From Dokdonia donghaensis DSW-1 (lineage in GTDB: Bacteria > Bacteroidota > Bacteroidia > Flavobacteriales > Flavobacteriaceae), in the NCBI RefSeq assembly GCF_001653755.1, contig NZ_CP015125.1:928001-992000 (forward strand): a DNA stretch of 64,000 bases, written 5' to 3'. Under the pieces are notes generated by a model that worked only from the letters and a program-made list of their open reading frames with translations, was not told the DNA's origin and searched no databases. Position numbers and translations under genes: made by a program. Below are positions 7,939 through 16,820 of this stretch, one piece after another; the first letter of the stretch is position 1, and each line of letters starts with the position of its first letter.

Positions 7939-8586
7939 TTATAAACCGTACACGCAGGTAAAACCTTCAAACTCCATAAGATAAATTGCATAGGTTGAAG
8001 ATGCTCCATTATAGACCACTCTTGCTGTAGTTTGTGAGGCGTCCATCTCAAAGTCTTGCACATCTATATGCTTTAAGAAACTCAACCCCTCTTGATTATA
8101 TAGTTTATATAGCGATTCTTTTGCTCCCCAAACATAGGTGAGTTTACGTATGCGAGCCTCAGAGCTGGTGAGGGTGTAATACTCCTCAATAGGTGTAAAC
8201 TTATGAGCGATGCGTAAAATCTTATCCCGCTGCTTCTCGATATCAATTCCTACTGGGTTATCACTTATAATAATAGCGGTAAATGTGTAGCTATGTGTTA
8301 TAGAAATGTGCTTGCCATCGTGCAGGTGAGGCTTGCCAGATGGAGAGTAGTATAGGTCAAAATCGGTATAACCCGCCTCTGCAAGTAGGTGGCGTATGCT
8401 CATAAAGCCACGCTGGTGCAGGTCAGACTTCATACTGTCAAGTCTTTTTTGGCAATGCGGTGTAAGGATATGGGTTTGTCCTTCGCCTAAGGGTAGGGTA
8501 GATTTAAGCGTTTCTAGACTTTCCTCAATCTTCCAGATATATACTTTTGTAGTAGGGGAAACTGTTATCGTTTTGTAAAGAGGCAT
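7939..8586 (-). CDS. 4'-phosphopantetheinyl transferase superfamily protein
   Basis: A 215-residue Sfp/EntD-type enzyme that would transfer the phosphopantetheine arm from CoA to a carrier-protein serine. The two magnesium and CoA motifs are visible: GIDIE at 113-117 and WGAKESLYK at 153-161, with SITHS at 95-99 as the upstream motif. The length fits the single-chain Sfp-like group. The carrier protein is not in the window; neighbours are leuS downstream and the divergent ahcY, so the partner (fatty acid or secondary metabolite pathway) cannot be inferred. The 84-residue overlapping frame on the same strand at 7809-8063 is not a gene. Confidence 0.9.
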   Translation of the reverse strand: MPLYKTITVSPTTKVYIWKIEESLETLKSTLPLGEGQTHILTPHCQKRLDSMKSDLHQRGFMSIRHLLAEAGYTDFDLYYSPSGKPHLHDGKHISITHSYTFTAIIISDNPVGIDIEKQRDKILRIAHKFTPIEEYYTLTSSEARIRKLTYVWGAKESLYKLYNQEGLSFLKHIDVQDFEMDASQTTARVVYNGASSTYAIYLMEFEGFTCVYGL

Positions 8587-8607
8587 TAGAGTGTCTAAGT
8601 TATTGCG

Positions 8608-8615
8608 TAAATTTG
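8608..8615 (+). promoter_or_regulatory. Candidate -7 box of ahcY promoter
   Basis: TAAATTTG matches TAnnTTTG exactly, 43 nt upstream of the ahcY start. No well-spaced -33 TTG is visible. Confidence 0.35.
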
Positions 8616-8658
8616 CACCGCCTTAACGGGTCTATGAATTTAAGATAAAGATAAGAAA

Positions 8659-9975
8659 ATGAGCAATAAGACAGTACCGTACGTACCGTACAAAGTAAAA
8701 GATATTTCCCTTGCAGCTTGGGGACGTAAAGAGATAGAACTAGCAGAGGCAGAGATGCCTGGGCTTATGTCTTTACGTGAGGAGTACAAGGACGAGCAAC
8801 CACTTAAAGGATCTCGTATTGCTGGATGTTTACATATGACTATCCAGACTGCAGTACTTATAGAAACATTAAAAGCGCTAGGAGCAGAGGTAACTTGGTC
8901 TTCTTGTAACATCTTCTCTACTCAAGATCAAGCAGCTGCAGCAATCGCAGAGGCTGGTATCCCAGTATATGCTTGGAAAGGAATGAACGAAGAAGAATTT
9001 GACTGGTGTATCGAGCAAACACTTTTCTTTGGAGAAGATCGCAAGCCGCTTAATATGATTCTTGATGATGGAGGAGACCTTACAAATATGGTACTTGACC
9101 GTTACCCAGAACTAGCAGGAGATATCAAAGGTCTTTCTGAAGAAACTACAACGGGTGTACACCGTCTTTACGAGCGTGTAAAGAATGGAACGTTACCTAT
9201 GCCAGCTATAAACGTAAACGATTCTGTAACTAAGTCTAAATTTGATAACAAATACGGATGTCGTGAGAGTGCGGTAGATGCTATACGTCGTGCAACAGAT
9301 ACTATGCTTGCTGGAAAGCGTGTAGTAGTATGTGGATACGGAGATGTAGGTAAAGGAACTGCAGCTTCTTTTAAAGGAGCTGGATCTATCGTTACAGTAA
9401 CAGAAATTGATCCAATTTGTGCGCTTCAAGCAGCAATGGACGGCTTTGAAGTTAAGAAACTAAAAAACGTAGTAGGTAATGCAGATATCGTTATCACAAC
9501 TACAGGAAACAAAGACATTATACGAGGTGAGCACTTTGAGGCAATGCGTGATAAAGTAATCGTTTGTAACATAGGTCACTTTGATAATGAAATCGATATG
9601 GCTTGGTTAAACGGTAACCACGGAGCTACAAAGGATGAAATCAAACCTCAAGTAGATAAGTATACGATAGATGGTAAAGATATTATCGTGCTTGCAGAAG
9701 GTCGTCTTGTAAACTTAGGTTGTGCAACTGGTCACCCTAGTTTTGTAATGAGTAACTCATTTACAAACCAGACACTAGCACAAATCGAGCTTTGGAACAA
9801 TAGCGAGAAGTACAATAACGAAGTTTATATGCTACCTAAGCACCTAGATGAAAAAGTAGCAGCATTGCACTTATCAAGACTAGGAGCAGAGCTAGAAACA
9901 CTTTCTAAAGATCAAGCAGATTACATCGGTGTGACAGTAGAAGGGCCATTTAAGCCTGAGTACTACAGATACTAA
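8659..9975 (+). CDS. ahcY: Adenosylhomocysteinase
   Basis: A 438-residue S-adenosylhomocysteine hydrolase that splits SAH to adenosine and homocysteine, relieving product inhibition of methyltransferases. It has the NAD-binding motif GYGDVGKG at 226-233, the substrate segment [15 protein letters not shown] (51-65), DDGGDLTNM (136-144) and the canonical C-terminus ending in PEYYRY. The length is that of bacterial and eukaryotic SAHH. It is divergently oriented from the phosphopantetheinyl transferase gene and is followed by a clear terminator, so it is likely monocistronic. Codon use looks like that of a highly expressed gene (many GTA, GGA, AAC and CGT codons). Confidence 0.98.
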   Translation: MSNKTVPYVPYKVKDISLAAWGRKEIELAEAEMPGLMSLREEYKDEQPLKGSRIAGCLHMTIQTAVLIETLKALGAEVTWSSCNIFSTQDQAAAAIAEAGIPVYAWKGMNEEEFDWCIEQTLFFGEDRKPLNMILDDGGDLTNMVLDRYPELAGDIKGLSEETTTGVHRLYERVKNGTLPMPAINVNDSVTKSKFDNKYGCRESAVDAIRRATDTMLAGKRVVVCGYGDVGKGTAASFKGAGSIVTVTEIDPICALQAAMDGFEVKKLKNVVGNADIVITTTGNKDIIRGEHFEAMRDKVIVCNIGHFDNEIDMAWLNGNHGATKDEIKPQVDKYTIDGKDIIVLAEGRLVNLGCATGHPSFVMSNSFTNQTLAQIELWNNSEKYNNEVYMLPKHLDEKVAALHLSRLGAELETLSKDQADYIGVTVEGPFKPEYYRY

Positions 9976-10005
9976 GAGCGAGTCGTATAGACAGAACAAT
10001 TTTTT

Positions 10006-10018
10006 CGCTTTCGCGAAA
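10006..10018. repeat. Degenerate copy of the iterated palindrome
   Basis: CGCTTTCGCGAAA matches 11 of the 12 core bases (10008-10019) and lacks the right outer arm. It lies 30 nt past the ahcY stop, just before the terminator. Confidence 0.7.
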
Positions 10019-10031
10019 ATATTACAAAGAA

Positions 10032-10060
10032 AAACCCACGTTTATAGCGTGGGTTTTTTA
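10032..10060 (+). terminator. Intrinsic terminator of ahcY
   Basis: AAACCCACG and CGTGGGTTT pair around a short loop, followed by T residues. The position past the ahcY stop fits a rho-independent terminator. Confidence 0.9.
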
Positions 10061-10116
10061 TTGCCGTAGATTTATTTGAAACTGATTACTTTTGCTGCTC
10101 ACTCAAAAAACAACTA

Positions 10117-10620
10117 ATGAATTTAAGATTTCTAAAGATTGCAGTACTATTAATAACATTTGGCTTGATAGCAAGCTGCGGTGATGATGATGGCCCAGCC
10201 GAGGCACCTAGTGTAAAATTTAGAGCCTCTGTAGGGGGAGCGGCATTTCGCACAGATATGCCTACAGCAGTTTTAAGTAATGACGGTAGACGCTTTGTAG
10301 TAACTGCCACAAACGATACAGGAAGCGAGAAGCTTACACTTACAATAGGCTCTTCAAATCCAGATGCACCACTAGTGATGGAACAATCATACAACACGGC
10401 AGACGAGATATTGCCAGCTTCTATACAGTTTGAAACAGGAGGCGTGACTTATAGAACAAATCTAGAAACTGTAGGCTCAATAAACCTTAACAGCCTTGAT
10501 CTAGATCTGAATTTTGTTTTTGGGTCTTTTTCTGGAGAGCTAAAAAATACAGCAATCTCAGATGAGTTTCTGTCTGTTACCAGTGGTAGTATGACAGGTA
10601 TAGAAATCACTGTAGAGTAA
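10117..10620 (+). CDS. Small lipoprotein (DUF6252-like)
   Basis: A 167-residue predicted lipoprotein. The signal peptide ends in a lipobox LIASC with the lipidated Cys21, followed by acidic GDDDGP, a pattern typical of surface-directed lipoproteins in Bacteroidetes. The rest is beta-rich (VKFRASVGGAAFRTDMPTAVL, then alternating strands) and resembles DUF6252-type proteins, which start with a short strand on an added or imported-looking motif and end with a phrase of the form SGxxxGIEI. No catalytic motif is seen and the function is unknown. It shares general architecture but little sequence with the lipoprotein pair at 16253-17372. Confidence 0.75.
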   Translation: MNLRFLKIAVLLITFGLIASCGDDDGPAEAPSVKFRASVGGAAFRTDMPTAVLSNDGRRFVVTATNDTGSEKLTLTIGSSNPDAPLVMEQSYNTADEILPASIQFETGGVTYRTNLETVGSINLNSLDLDLNFVFGSFSGELKNTAISDEFLSVTSGSMTGIEITVE

Positions 10621-10644
10621 AAACAGCTAATTCTTTTAAAGTTT

Positions 10645-10685
10645 AAAGCCCTTATGTTTTTTAAAAGCATAAGGGCTTTACTGTT
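10645..10685. terminator. Bidirectional terminator
   Basis: AAAGCCCTTATG (10645-10656) pairs with CATAAGGGCTTT (10668-10679), with T-rich sequence on both sides. It separates the plus-strand lipoprotein gene from the convergent minus-strand gene. Confidence 0.85.
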
Positions 10686-10698
10686 TTTTATGGTGTAG

Positions 10699-11577
10699 CT
10701 ACTGCTTTACTAGTGTAAGTGCTGCCTTTTCACCCTTTTTAAGACTTGTTCTTGTAGTTATGAGACTGGCTCCGTCTTTTACTTCAACCTTTACCGTGTT
10801 AGGTGATGAGGTTCCCTCATTTACAGCCTCCACCCGTACGACTGCGGTTTTATTTGTAATTGTTACGGGTATATTCTTTTTCTCACGAGTGATAGCGTAG
10901 TTTTCTAGTATAAGCTTGTCATCTACGTATAGATTAATACGGTCATCATCTACTTTTCCAGAGTCGTAAATCGAAATTGTTAACTCCTTACTCTTTGCAA
11001 ATATGTTGAGGTTTTCATCTTTTCTTACTACACTCATAGTAAGTGTGTCTACAGATCGCTTTGCAGAAATTTTATCCTTTACTTCTTGACTTACTTTTTT
11101 AGACTTTTGTATTCTTTCGTCTAGTTTTGCAATACGCTCTTGTACTCTTTCTGATGCGGCCATTATAAGCATCCCGTCTAGGCAAGCTGTTTTATCTGGG
11201 TACAGGCCTTTAAAATCACCGCTAAATGCTTTGTTTTTCTCTAGGTTGCGCATTCTAGTAGAAAAATTAACTAGACACATATCAATTTCTCCTAGCGGAG
11301 ATTTTGTATAGATGATATCATACTCGGCAAAAGAAAATTCTTTTTTATCACTATCATAAGTACCTTTTATATTAGACTTGGTCTCGTGCTTACCACCTAG
11401 GTCAGACATAGAGTACCCTTGAATCTTTCCATCTAATTCTTCAAAGACTAGTTTATAAGATATAAAGGCAGAGTCATTAAGCTTAATAACTCCTGTGTAC
11501 TCATAATCATCTAGTTGACTAAAAACTGTAAAACTAGAAAACGATAAAATAAAAAGTAGTGTAGCTTTTAAGGTCAT
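10699..11577 (-). CDS. Secreted protein of unknown function
   Basis: A 292-residue exported protein. I start at 11577 because MTLKATLLFILSFSSFTVFSQ is a clean signal peptide; the longer frame from 11625 adds 16 residues that would bury it. The mature part starts with a region YEYTGVIKLNDSAFISYKLVFEELDGKIQGYSMSD-like in style, common in Flavobacteria proteins that compare an observed state to a reference. A short charged, coiled-coil-prone helix follows (about residues 145-180), then a beta-rich C-terminal half. No enzyme motif is seen. It is divergent from the TM2 gene with a 51-nt shared upstream region, so the two may share regulation. Confidence 0.7.
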   Translation of the reverse strand: MTLKATLLFILSFSSFTVFSQLDDYEYTGVIKLNDSAFISYKLVFEELDGKIQGYSMSDLGGKHETKSNIKGTYDSDKKEFSFAEYDIIYTKSPLGEIDMCLVNFSTRMRNLEKNKAFSGDFKGLYPDKTACLDGMLIMAASERVQERIAKLDERIQKSKKVSQEVKDKISAKRSVDTLTMSVVRKDENLNIFAKSKELTISIYDSGKVDDDRINLYVDDKLILENYAITREKKNIPVTITNKTAVVRVEAVNEGTSSPNTVKVEVKDGASLITTRTSLKKGEKAALTLVKQ

Positions 11578-11628
11578 ATAATTATTTTGAGTACATTTAT
11601 TAATAGATAACCAATTCACATCCAAATT

Positions 11629-11973
11629 ATGAGACTCAAAATTACATTATTATTTGCGTTTGTACTGCTTTCAGTTACAAATACATATGCTGGATTTCCA
11701 GTACAGAGAACAGCTGTTGCAGCTGTAGAAGGTGTGACTCTTGCAGAAGATGACACAACAGAGGTGCTTACATCTCCTGCTGCTGTAGAGGCAGACCGCC
11801 AACTTATAGCTATACTTCTATGGTTATTTTTAGGAGGTTTTGCAGGACACAGATGGTACCTAGGAAGCCCTATAGGGTGGAACATTTTATTTATTCTTAC
11901 AGCAGGTTTCTTTGTGGTAGGATGGGTAATAGATGGTATTGAGATACTATCTGGCACATACCCAGGGCTATAA
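11629..11973 (+). CDS. TM2 domain-containing protein
   Basis: A 114-residue protein with an N-terminal signal peptide (about residues 1-21), an acidic linker, and a C-terminal TM2 domain (about residues 61-110: two membrane helices joined by a short turn). The TM2 hallmark is LLWLFLGGFAGHRWYLG followed by GWNILFILTAGFFVVGWVIDGIEIL. TM2 proteins are small membrane proteins of largely unknown role. The extracytoplasmic linker here ends just before the first helix. It is followed by a strong bidirectional terminator. Confidence 0.88.
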   Translation: MRLKITLLFAFVLLSVTNTYAGFPVQRTAVAAVEGVTLAEDDTTEVLTSPAAVEADRQLIAILLWLFLGGFAGHRWYLGSPIGWNILFILTAGFFVVGWVIDGIEILSGTYPGL

Positions 11974-12000
11974 TTTATAGTTTCTTTTTTATAAAAAGTA

Positions 12001-12028
12001 AAGCCTCTCCATATGGAGAGGCTTTTTT
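12001..12028. terminator. Bidirectional terminator
   Basis: AAGCCTCTCC and GGAGAGGCTT pair with a 4-nt loop and are followed by seven T residues on the plus strand. It serves the TM2 gene and probably the convergent Lrp gene. Confidence 0.9.
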
Positions 12029-12052
12029 TATGAAGTATATATAAGCTCTAGC

Positions 12053-12523
12053 TTATATTTTTATCTGTCTGTCTATTTGCTGGTCTAGGGAGATAAAGGT
12101 TTCTGTGCGGGAAACCCCGTCTATAGCTTGTATCTTTTTGTTAAGTAAGTTCATAAGATCCTCATTGTTTTTACAAAGAATCTTGATCAAAACAGACCAG
12201 TTACCTGTAGTGTAGTGACACTCTATTACCTCTGGGATATCCTTAAGTTGTCTTACGGCTCTTGCATTATTTGCTGCACGCTCTAGATAAACACCTATAA
12301 AAGCCTGGGTGCGATAGCCCAGTACTTTTGGGTCTATAATAAATTTTGAACCGGCAATGAGACCAGATTTTTCTAGCTTACGTAAACGCTGGTGTATGGC
12401 AGCACCAGAGATACCCACTTTACGAGCAATCTCAAGTATAGGTTTACGAGCATCTTCCATAAGCTGGCGCAAGATAATTTTATCTATACCGTCTATAACC
12501 AGTTCGTCTTTAACTATTTTCAT
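12053..12523 (-). CDS. Lrp/AsnC family transcriptional regulator
   Basis: A 156-residue regulator with an N-terminal helix-turn-helix (about 15-65, IDKIILRQLMEDARKPILEIARKVGISGAAIHQR) and a C-terminal RAM/AsnC ligand domain (about 75-150). Family members sense amino acids and bind as octamers or dimers. It is downstream of a saccharopine dehydrogenase family gene on the same strand with a 97-nt gap that holds a palindromic repeat, so lysine or a related amino acid is a reasonable but untested ligand guess. Confidence 0.93.
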   Translation of the reverse strand: MKIVKDELVIDGIDKIILRQLMEDARKPILEIARKVGISGAAIHQRLRKLEKSGLIAGSKFIIDPKVLGYRTQAFIGVYLERAANNARAVRQLKDIPEVIECHYTTGNWSVLIKILCKNNEDLMNLLNKKIQAIDGVSRTETFISLDQQIDRQIKI

Positions 12524-12598
12524 CGCTTGTGATTGTAAATCGAAAGAGAAAGATACGTAATAACTTGTAATGTGTAATTGAGTTGCGTGTATTTTGTG

Positions 12599-12616
12599 AC
12601 GCTTTCGCGAAAGCGT
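12599..12616. repeat. Iterated palindrome between the Lrp and saccharopine dehydrogenase genes
   Basis: ACGCTTTCGCGAAAGCGT, with the exact core at 12602-12613, ending 5 nt from the stop codon of the saccharopine dehydrogenase family gene. Confidence 0.93.
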
Positions 12617-12620
12617 AAAA

Positions 12621-13991
12621 CTATCCCCCTACATTATCTGGGTTATAGCCTAGGTAGTCTACCTCGTACTCTTTAAAGGTGATTCCGTATTCTTCTAGCT
12701 CTTTAAGAATAGGCTCATAAACCTCACGATTAATAGGTAACTGAACGCCCGGTGTGGTAATCTCACCATTGAGTATGCGTAGTGTGGCCATTGCCACTGG
12801 GAGTCCTACGGTTCTTGCCATTGCAGTTTCTACTTGATCTTCTCCTATGTTTACCATAGTCGCATCTATTTGCTTGCGAGTGCCATTGAGCTCGTAGCCA
12901 AATTTATGATACATTACAATCATATCCTTATCTTCTGGAGCGAGTGTCCACTTGTCTTCTAGTATGCGTTGTAGTGCTTGTGCTGGAGTTGCATTTGTAA
13001 GCCCTAATTTTTTTGAAGGGTTAAAGATGTCAAGTTCAAGTAATTTATCCCACAGCAGGTCATCTTGATCAATTTTAAGATAGTGACGTAGCTTGAGCTC
13101 TACAGAGTCTGTAGGTGAGTAGGGCAGGAAGAGATTTGTAAAATCGCGATAACTCATTGTCTCTGTATTTTGAAGCTGGTAGCTATCATCTGTCATACCT
13201 AGCATTACAAAAAGATTCCAAGCTCTAGAAAAGCCCACCCTGCGTATGGTGCCTCGGTAAAGCGTAGGGATATCATCAAGGCCATAAATAGAGCGATACT
13301 TGAGTGAGTTGCGGTTTGCATATCCTTCAAATCTTCCGTGGCCTTCTATTTCTAAAAATTCTGTACGTCTAAAGAGTCTTTGGTAAGGAATGTATTTGTA
13401 GGTGCCTTCTTGTATAAACTCTGCCGCACCACCTTGACCGGCAAGTACCACATTGCGAGGATTCCAGGTGAATTTATAGTTCCAGAGGTTGGTATCACTC
13501 TCTGGCGCAACAAGTCCACCAGTAAAAGATTCAAAAAGTATCACTTTACCGCCTTTGTCTCGTATGCGATCTAGCACCTGCATAGCACTCATATGGTCTA
13601 TACCTGGGTCGAGCCCTATCTCATTCATAAACACAAGCCCTTTCTCTTTAACAGCTGTATCTAGCCCTTCCATTTCTTTTGAAATATAAGATGCGGTCAC
13701 TATAGACTTGTTAAAAGTCACGCAGTCTTTTGCCACCTCTATGTGAAAACGTGCGGGCAGCATTGAGATAACGATGGTTGCTTCTTGTATGGCTTGCTCT
13801 CGTTGTGTTTTATCAAAAACATCTAGTGAGATAGCTGTCCCGTTATCGTGCTTATTTATAAGCTTTTGAGCATTTTCAAGAGAGATATCACCTACGGTTA
13901 TGTGCAAATCTTCTGCTGCAGATTTATTGAGTAGGTAGTTTACGAGTTGGCTAGTAGATTTACCGGCTCCTATGACTAGAATCTTTCGCAT
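12621..13991 (-). CDS. Saccharopine dehydrogenase family protein
   Basis: A 456-residue NAD(P)-dependent oxidoreductase. I start at 13991 (MRKILVIGAGKSTSQLVNYLL), where the Rossmann GxGxxxS motif begins at once; the longer frame from 14057 adds 22 unlikely residues. The N-terminal part matches the saccharopine dehydrogenase NADP domain (to about residue 125). The C-terminal part carries the GLDPGIDHMSAM segment and a long alpha/beta domain of the saccharopine reductase type. Related enzymes act in lysine breakdown (saccharopine to aminoadipate semialdehyde) or synthesis; which direction applies is not visible. The Lrp-type regulator next to it supports amino-acid control. Confidence 0.88.
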   Translation of the reverse strand: MRKILVIGAGKSTSQLVNYLLNKSAAEDLHITVGDISLENAQKLINKHDNGTAISLDVFDKTQREQAIQEATIVISMLPARFHIEVAKDCVTFNKSIVTASYISKEMEGLDTAVKEKGLVFMNEIGLDPGIDHMSAMQVLDRIRDKGGKVILFESFTGGLVAPESDTNLWNYKFTWNPRNVVLAGQGGAAEFIQEGTYKYIPYQRLFRRTEFLEIEGHGRFEGYANRNSLKYRSIYGLDDIPTLYRGTIRRVGFSRAWNLFVMLGMTDDSYQLQNTETMSYRDFTNLFLPYSPTDSVELKLRHYLKIDQDDLLWDKLLELDIFNPSKKLGLTNATPAQALQRILEDKWTLAPEDKDMIVMYHKFGYELNGTRKQIDATMVNIGEDQVETAMARTVGLPVAMATLRILNGEITTPGVQLPINREVYEPILKELEEYGITFKEYEVDYLGYNPDNVGG

Positions 13992-14071
13992 TGGTGGTGT
14001 ATTTTGTAGTTTTGTGTTTGATTTCTGCAGGTTTAAATGTACACTTTTGTAAAGCATATAATAGTAAGATT

Positions 14072-14452
14072 ATGGATAAAAAGTTACGTATAGCGGGTGC
14101 GATATTTGGGTTAACGGCTGTAGTTATTGGCGCCTTTGGGGCTCACGGGCTAGAAAAAGTTCTTGATACATATGCACTTTCTACATTTGAGACAGGTGTA
14201 AAATACCAGATGTATCACGCCTTGTTGCTATTACTCATATCTGTTTTCGCTTTAAGCGAAAAGTCAAAGAGGATACTTCTCATACTTACGGTTATAGGTA
14301 TACTATTCTTTTCTGGCTCTATTTATGGGCTTGCTACTAATGATTTGACCAGTTTTGACATCACAAAAATTGCGCTTATCACCCCTCTAGGAGGTACTTT
14401 GCTCATTGTGAGCTGGGTAATACTCCTAGTGCAATTCATAAAATCTAAATAA
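14072..14452 (+). CDS. DUF423 family membrane protein
   Basis: A 126-residue protein with four membrane helices, the DUF423 (YwdK/YgdD) fold. I choose the start at 14072 (MDKKLRIAGAIFGLTAVVIGAFGAHGLEK) because GAFGAHGLEK is the family signature and normally lies about 20 residues from the start. The longer frame from 13991 overlaps the start codon of the divergent gene. The function of the family is unknown. A palindrome variant (TTTTCGCTTTAAGCGAAAA, 14243-14261) lies in the gene and encodes part of a loop. Confidence 0.85.
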   Translation: MDKKLRIAGAIFGLTAVVIGAFGAHGLEKVLDTYALSTFETGVKYQMYHALLLLLISVFALSEKSKRILLILTVIGILFFSGSIYGLATNDLTSFDITKIALITPLGGTLLIVSWVILLVQFIKSK

Positions 14453-14489
14453 AACAGCGAAAACGTTATAGTACCTAGATTAGACTTCT

Positions 14490-14497
14490 TACTTTTG
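14490..14497 (+). promoter_or_regulatory. Candidate -7 box of pckA promoter
   Basis: TACTTTTG, an exact TAnnTTTG match, 29 nt upstream of the pckA start. Confidence 0.45.
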
Positions 14498-14526
14498 TGT
14501 CATAAAACAACACAAAACTCATTGGT

Positions 14527-16140
14527 ATGGTCGCAGATAGCTTAGCATCGAAGACACTCTCATTAGAAAAAATTGGCATAAAAAATGCCAAAATCAACTA
14601 CCAACTTTCTCCCGAAAAACTACATCAAATTGCTGTAGAAAATGATATGGGTAAAACCGCATCATCTGGCGCTCTCGCTGTAAACACAGGTAAGTTTACA
14701 GGTAGATCTCCTATGGATCGTTTTATCGTAAGGGATGCAAAAACAGAAGATAAAGTCTGGTGGGGAGATATAAACCTCCCCTTTGGAGAAGAGGCGTTTG
14801 CAAAACTTAAAACAAAGGTTGCAAACTACCTCTCAGAAAAAGAAATCTACGTGCGTGACAGTTATGCGTGTGCAGATAAAGATTACAAACTCAACATACG
14901 CGTTGTAAACGAGTACCCTTGGTCTAATATGTTTGCATATAATATGTTTCTTAGACCTACAGAAGAGGAGCTTAAAGGATTTGACCCAGAGTGGACTATC
15001 TTAAACGCACCGGGCTTTCTAGCAGATCCAGCTGTAGATGGTACACGCCAGAGCAACTTTGCTATATTATCTTTTACAGAAAAAACCATTATTATAGGAG
15101 GTACAGGTTATACAGGTGAGATTAAAAAAGGAATCTTCTCTGCACTTAACTTTATACTTCCTGTAGAAAAAGAGACATTACCTATGCACTGTAGTGCAAA
15201 CGTGGGTGATAACGGTGAGACCGCTATCTTTTTTGGACTTTCTGGAACAGGTAAAACCACACTCTCTGCAGACCCTGAGCGCAAGCTTATAGGTGATGAT
15301 GAGCACGGATGGACTAAAGAAAACATCATCTTTAACTTTGAGGGTGGCTGTTATGCAAAAGTGATTAACCTCTCTGCCGAAAATGAACCAGATATCTACA
15401 ATGCTATAAAGCCAGGAGCCATACTAGAGAATGTCATACTAGATGAGCAGGGTAATGTAGCTTTTGAAGATACATCTATCACACAAAACACACGTGTAAG
15501 TTACCCTATAGATCACATTGAGAATATACAGGTACCATCACTAGGTAAAAACCCAAAAAACATTTTCTTCCTTACGGCAGATGCCTTTGGAGTACTGCCT
15601 CCTATCTCTAAGCTTACACCAGGTCAAGCCGCATACCACTTTATAAGTGGGTATACTGCAAAGGTTGCTGGTACTGAGGCAGGAGTAAATGAGCCTGTAC
15701 CCTCATTTTCGGCGTGTTTTGGAGCGCCATTTATGCCGCTTCACCCTACAAAATATGCAGAGATGCTTAGTAAGAAAATGACAGAGGCGGGAGTAAATGT
15801 ATGGCTTATCAACACAGGATGGACCGGCGGACCTTACGGAGTAGGGTCACGTATGAAGTTAAAGTACACGCGTGCAATGATTAAAGCTGCGATGGAAGGG
15901 AAGTTACCACAAGAAACCACGCACGATGACTATCACATACACTCAGTTTTTGGACTAGCGCAACCACGTACGTGTCCAGGAGTACCTACAGAAGTATTGA
16001 GCCCACGCGCAACGTGGAATAATGATAAAGGTTACTATGAAACGGCAAACAAGCTTGCAAGATCTTTTAAAGAAAACTTCAAGCAGTTTGAAGCATATGC
16101 AAGTGAAGAGATTATGAATGGACAGCCACCATTAGGCTAG
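14527..16140 (+). CDS. pckA: Phosphoenolpyruvate carboxykinase (ATP)
   Basis: A 537-residue ATP-dependent PEPCK that converts oxaloacetate and ATP to PEP, CO2 and ADP, the entry step of gluconeogenesis. The kinase P-loop GLSGTGKTT is at 237-245. The metal and substrate motifs are present: NTGKFTGRSPMDRF (53-66), GDDEHGW after residue 256, and the region NTGWTGGPYGVG near residue 430. The length is that of bacterial ATP-PEPCK. A close TAnnTTTG box (14490-14497) precedes it and a terminator follows, so it is probably monocistronic. Confidence 0.98.
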   Translation: MVADSLASKTLSLEKIGIKNAKINYQLSPEKLHQIAVENDMGKTASSGALAVNTGKFTGRSPMDRFIVRDAKTEDKVWWGDINLPFGEEAFAKLKTKVANYLSEKEIYVRDSYACADKDYKLNIRVVNEYPWSNMFAYNMFLRPTEEELKGFDPEWTILNAPGFLADPAVDGTRQSNFAILSFTEKTIIIGGTGYTGEIKKGIFSALNFILPVEKETLPMHCSANVGDNGETAIFFGLSGTGKTTLSADPERKLIGDDEHGWTKENIIFNFEGGCYAKVINLSAENEPDIYNAIKPGAILENVILDEQGNVAFEDTSITQNTRVSYPIDHIENIQVPSLGKNPKNIFFLTADAFGVLPPISKLTPGQAAYHFISGYTAKVAGTEAGVNEPVPSFSACFGAPFMPLHPTKYAEMLSKKMTEAGVNVWLINTGWTGGPYGVGSRMKLKYTRAMIKAAMEGKLPQETTHDDYHIHSVFGLAQPRTCPGVPTEVLSPRATWNNDKGYYETANKLARSFKENFKQFEAYASEEIMNGQPPLG

Positions 16141-16164
16141 ATTAAAGACAGTTTAGTTGGTGAA

Positions 16165-16200
16165 AGGCGGTTTACTTCGGTAGACCGCTTTTCTTTTTTT
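16165..16200 (+). terminator. Intrinsic terminator of pckA
   Basis: GCGGTTTA pairs with TAGACCGC (one G-T pair) around CTTCGG, followed by a T-rich tract up to 16200, directly before a palindromic repeat. Confidence 0.85.
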
Positions 16201-16241
16201 TACGCTTTCGCGAAAGCGTGAACCTTACATAGTAAAAGTTG
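16201..16241. repeat. Iterated palindrome with extended 40-bp flank, copy 1
   Basis: The palindrome is 16201-16219 (core 16205-16216), followed by GAACCTTACATAGTAAAAGTTG. The same extended sequence, differing by one indel and one or two substitutions, occurs at 17644-17683. The two copies lie on either side of the lipoprotein gene pair. Confidence 0.9.
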
Positions 16242-16252
16242 CTTTAAAAATG

Positions 16253-16798
16253 TTAGTTGGTATAATTGAGGTCAAAGCGACCGCCTGTAATGTTAATCTC
16301 ATTACCATCATTGTCTAAGACGGTAAACTCAAAAGTTCCAGAGATGATCGAGTCATCAAAACGGGTAATTGTCAATACGCCAGGATTATCATCAGAAGGA
16401 CTGCCTTCGATAACTGCTGATGCAGTATATTCAGCGAAATAATTTCCTGATGCGAAATCTAAGAGATTATACGAAGAACCTTCAATTATGATTTCTGGCA
16501 CATCAACACAGCCCACTATAATCTGTTGGGATTCACTACCCCCTCCGGTTACACCAGAAATACTTAGTGTATAGGCCCCATCTACAAATTGATAAAAAGC
16601 ATTGGGTCTATTAGCACCTATGCTTGGAGGTACCCAAGGTTCCCCATTTATAAGGCATCCCATAGTCTGCGCCCCCGTCTGGGTGGCAGCGGGGAGCTCA
16701 TCTAGTGGGTCTGTAGGGCCGTCATCACCATTGTCATCATTATTACAGTTAACTAAGAATAATGATGCTAGTAGTAAAAAAAAGAATGTTCTTTTCAT
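16253..16798 (-). CDS. Lipoprotein paralogue A of a tandem pair
   Basis: A 181-residue predicted lipoprotein. I start at 16798 (MKRTFFFLLLASLFLVNC, lipidated Cys18); the longer frame from 16879 runs back into the next gene. The motif after the acidic linker (NNDDNGDDGPTDPLDELP, then TGAQTMGCLINGEPWVPP) is the style of DUF6252-like flavobacterial lipoproteins, in which a single cysteine lies in a GCLINGEPW phrase. It has no catalytic motif. It is the second gene of a tandem duplication; the first and last parts of the two proteins are nearly identical and the middles differ. Confidence 0.82.
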   Translation of the reverse strand: MKRTFFFLLLASLFLVNCNNDDNGDDGPTDPLDELPAATQTGAQTMGCLINGEPWVPPSIGANRPNAFYQFVDGAYTLSISGVTGGGSESQQIIVGCVDVPEIIIEGSSYNLLDFASGNYFAEYTASAVIEGSPSDDNPGVLTITRFDDSIISGTFEFTVLDNDGNEINITGGRFDLNYTN

Positions 16799-16820
16799 AT
16801 GTATGTGTGTTTTAAAAATG

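Noticed and set aside
7809..8063. An 84-residue frame on the minus strand at the leuS / phosphopantetheinyl transferase junction
   Set aside because: It overlaps the well-supported transferase gene on the same strand in another frame, and its sequence has no family features.
13991..14071. A longer start for the DUF423 gene
   Set aside because: It would overlap the start codon of the divergent saccharopine dehydrogenase gene, and family members start close to the GAFGAHGLEK motif.
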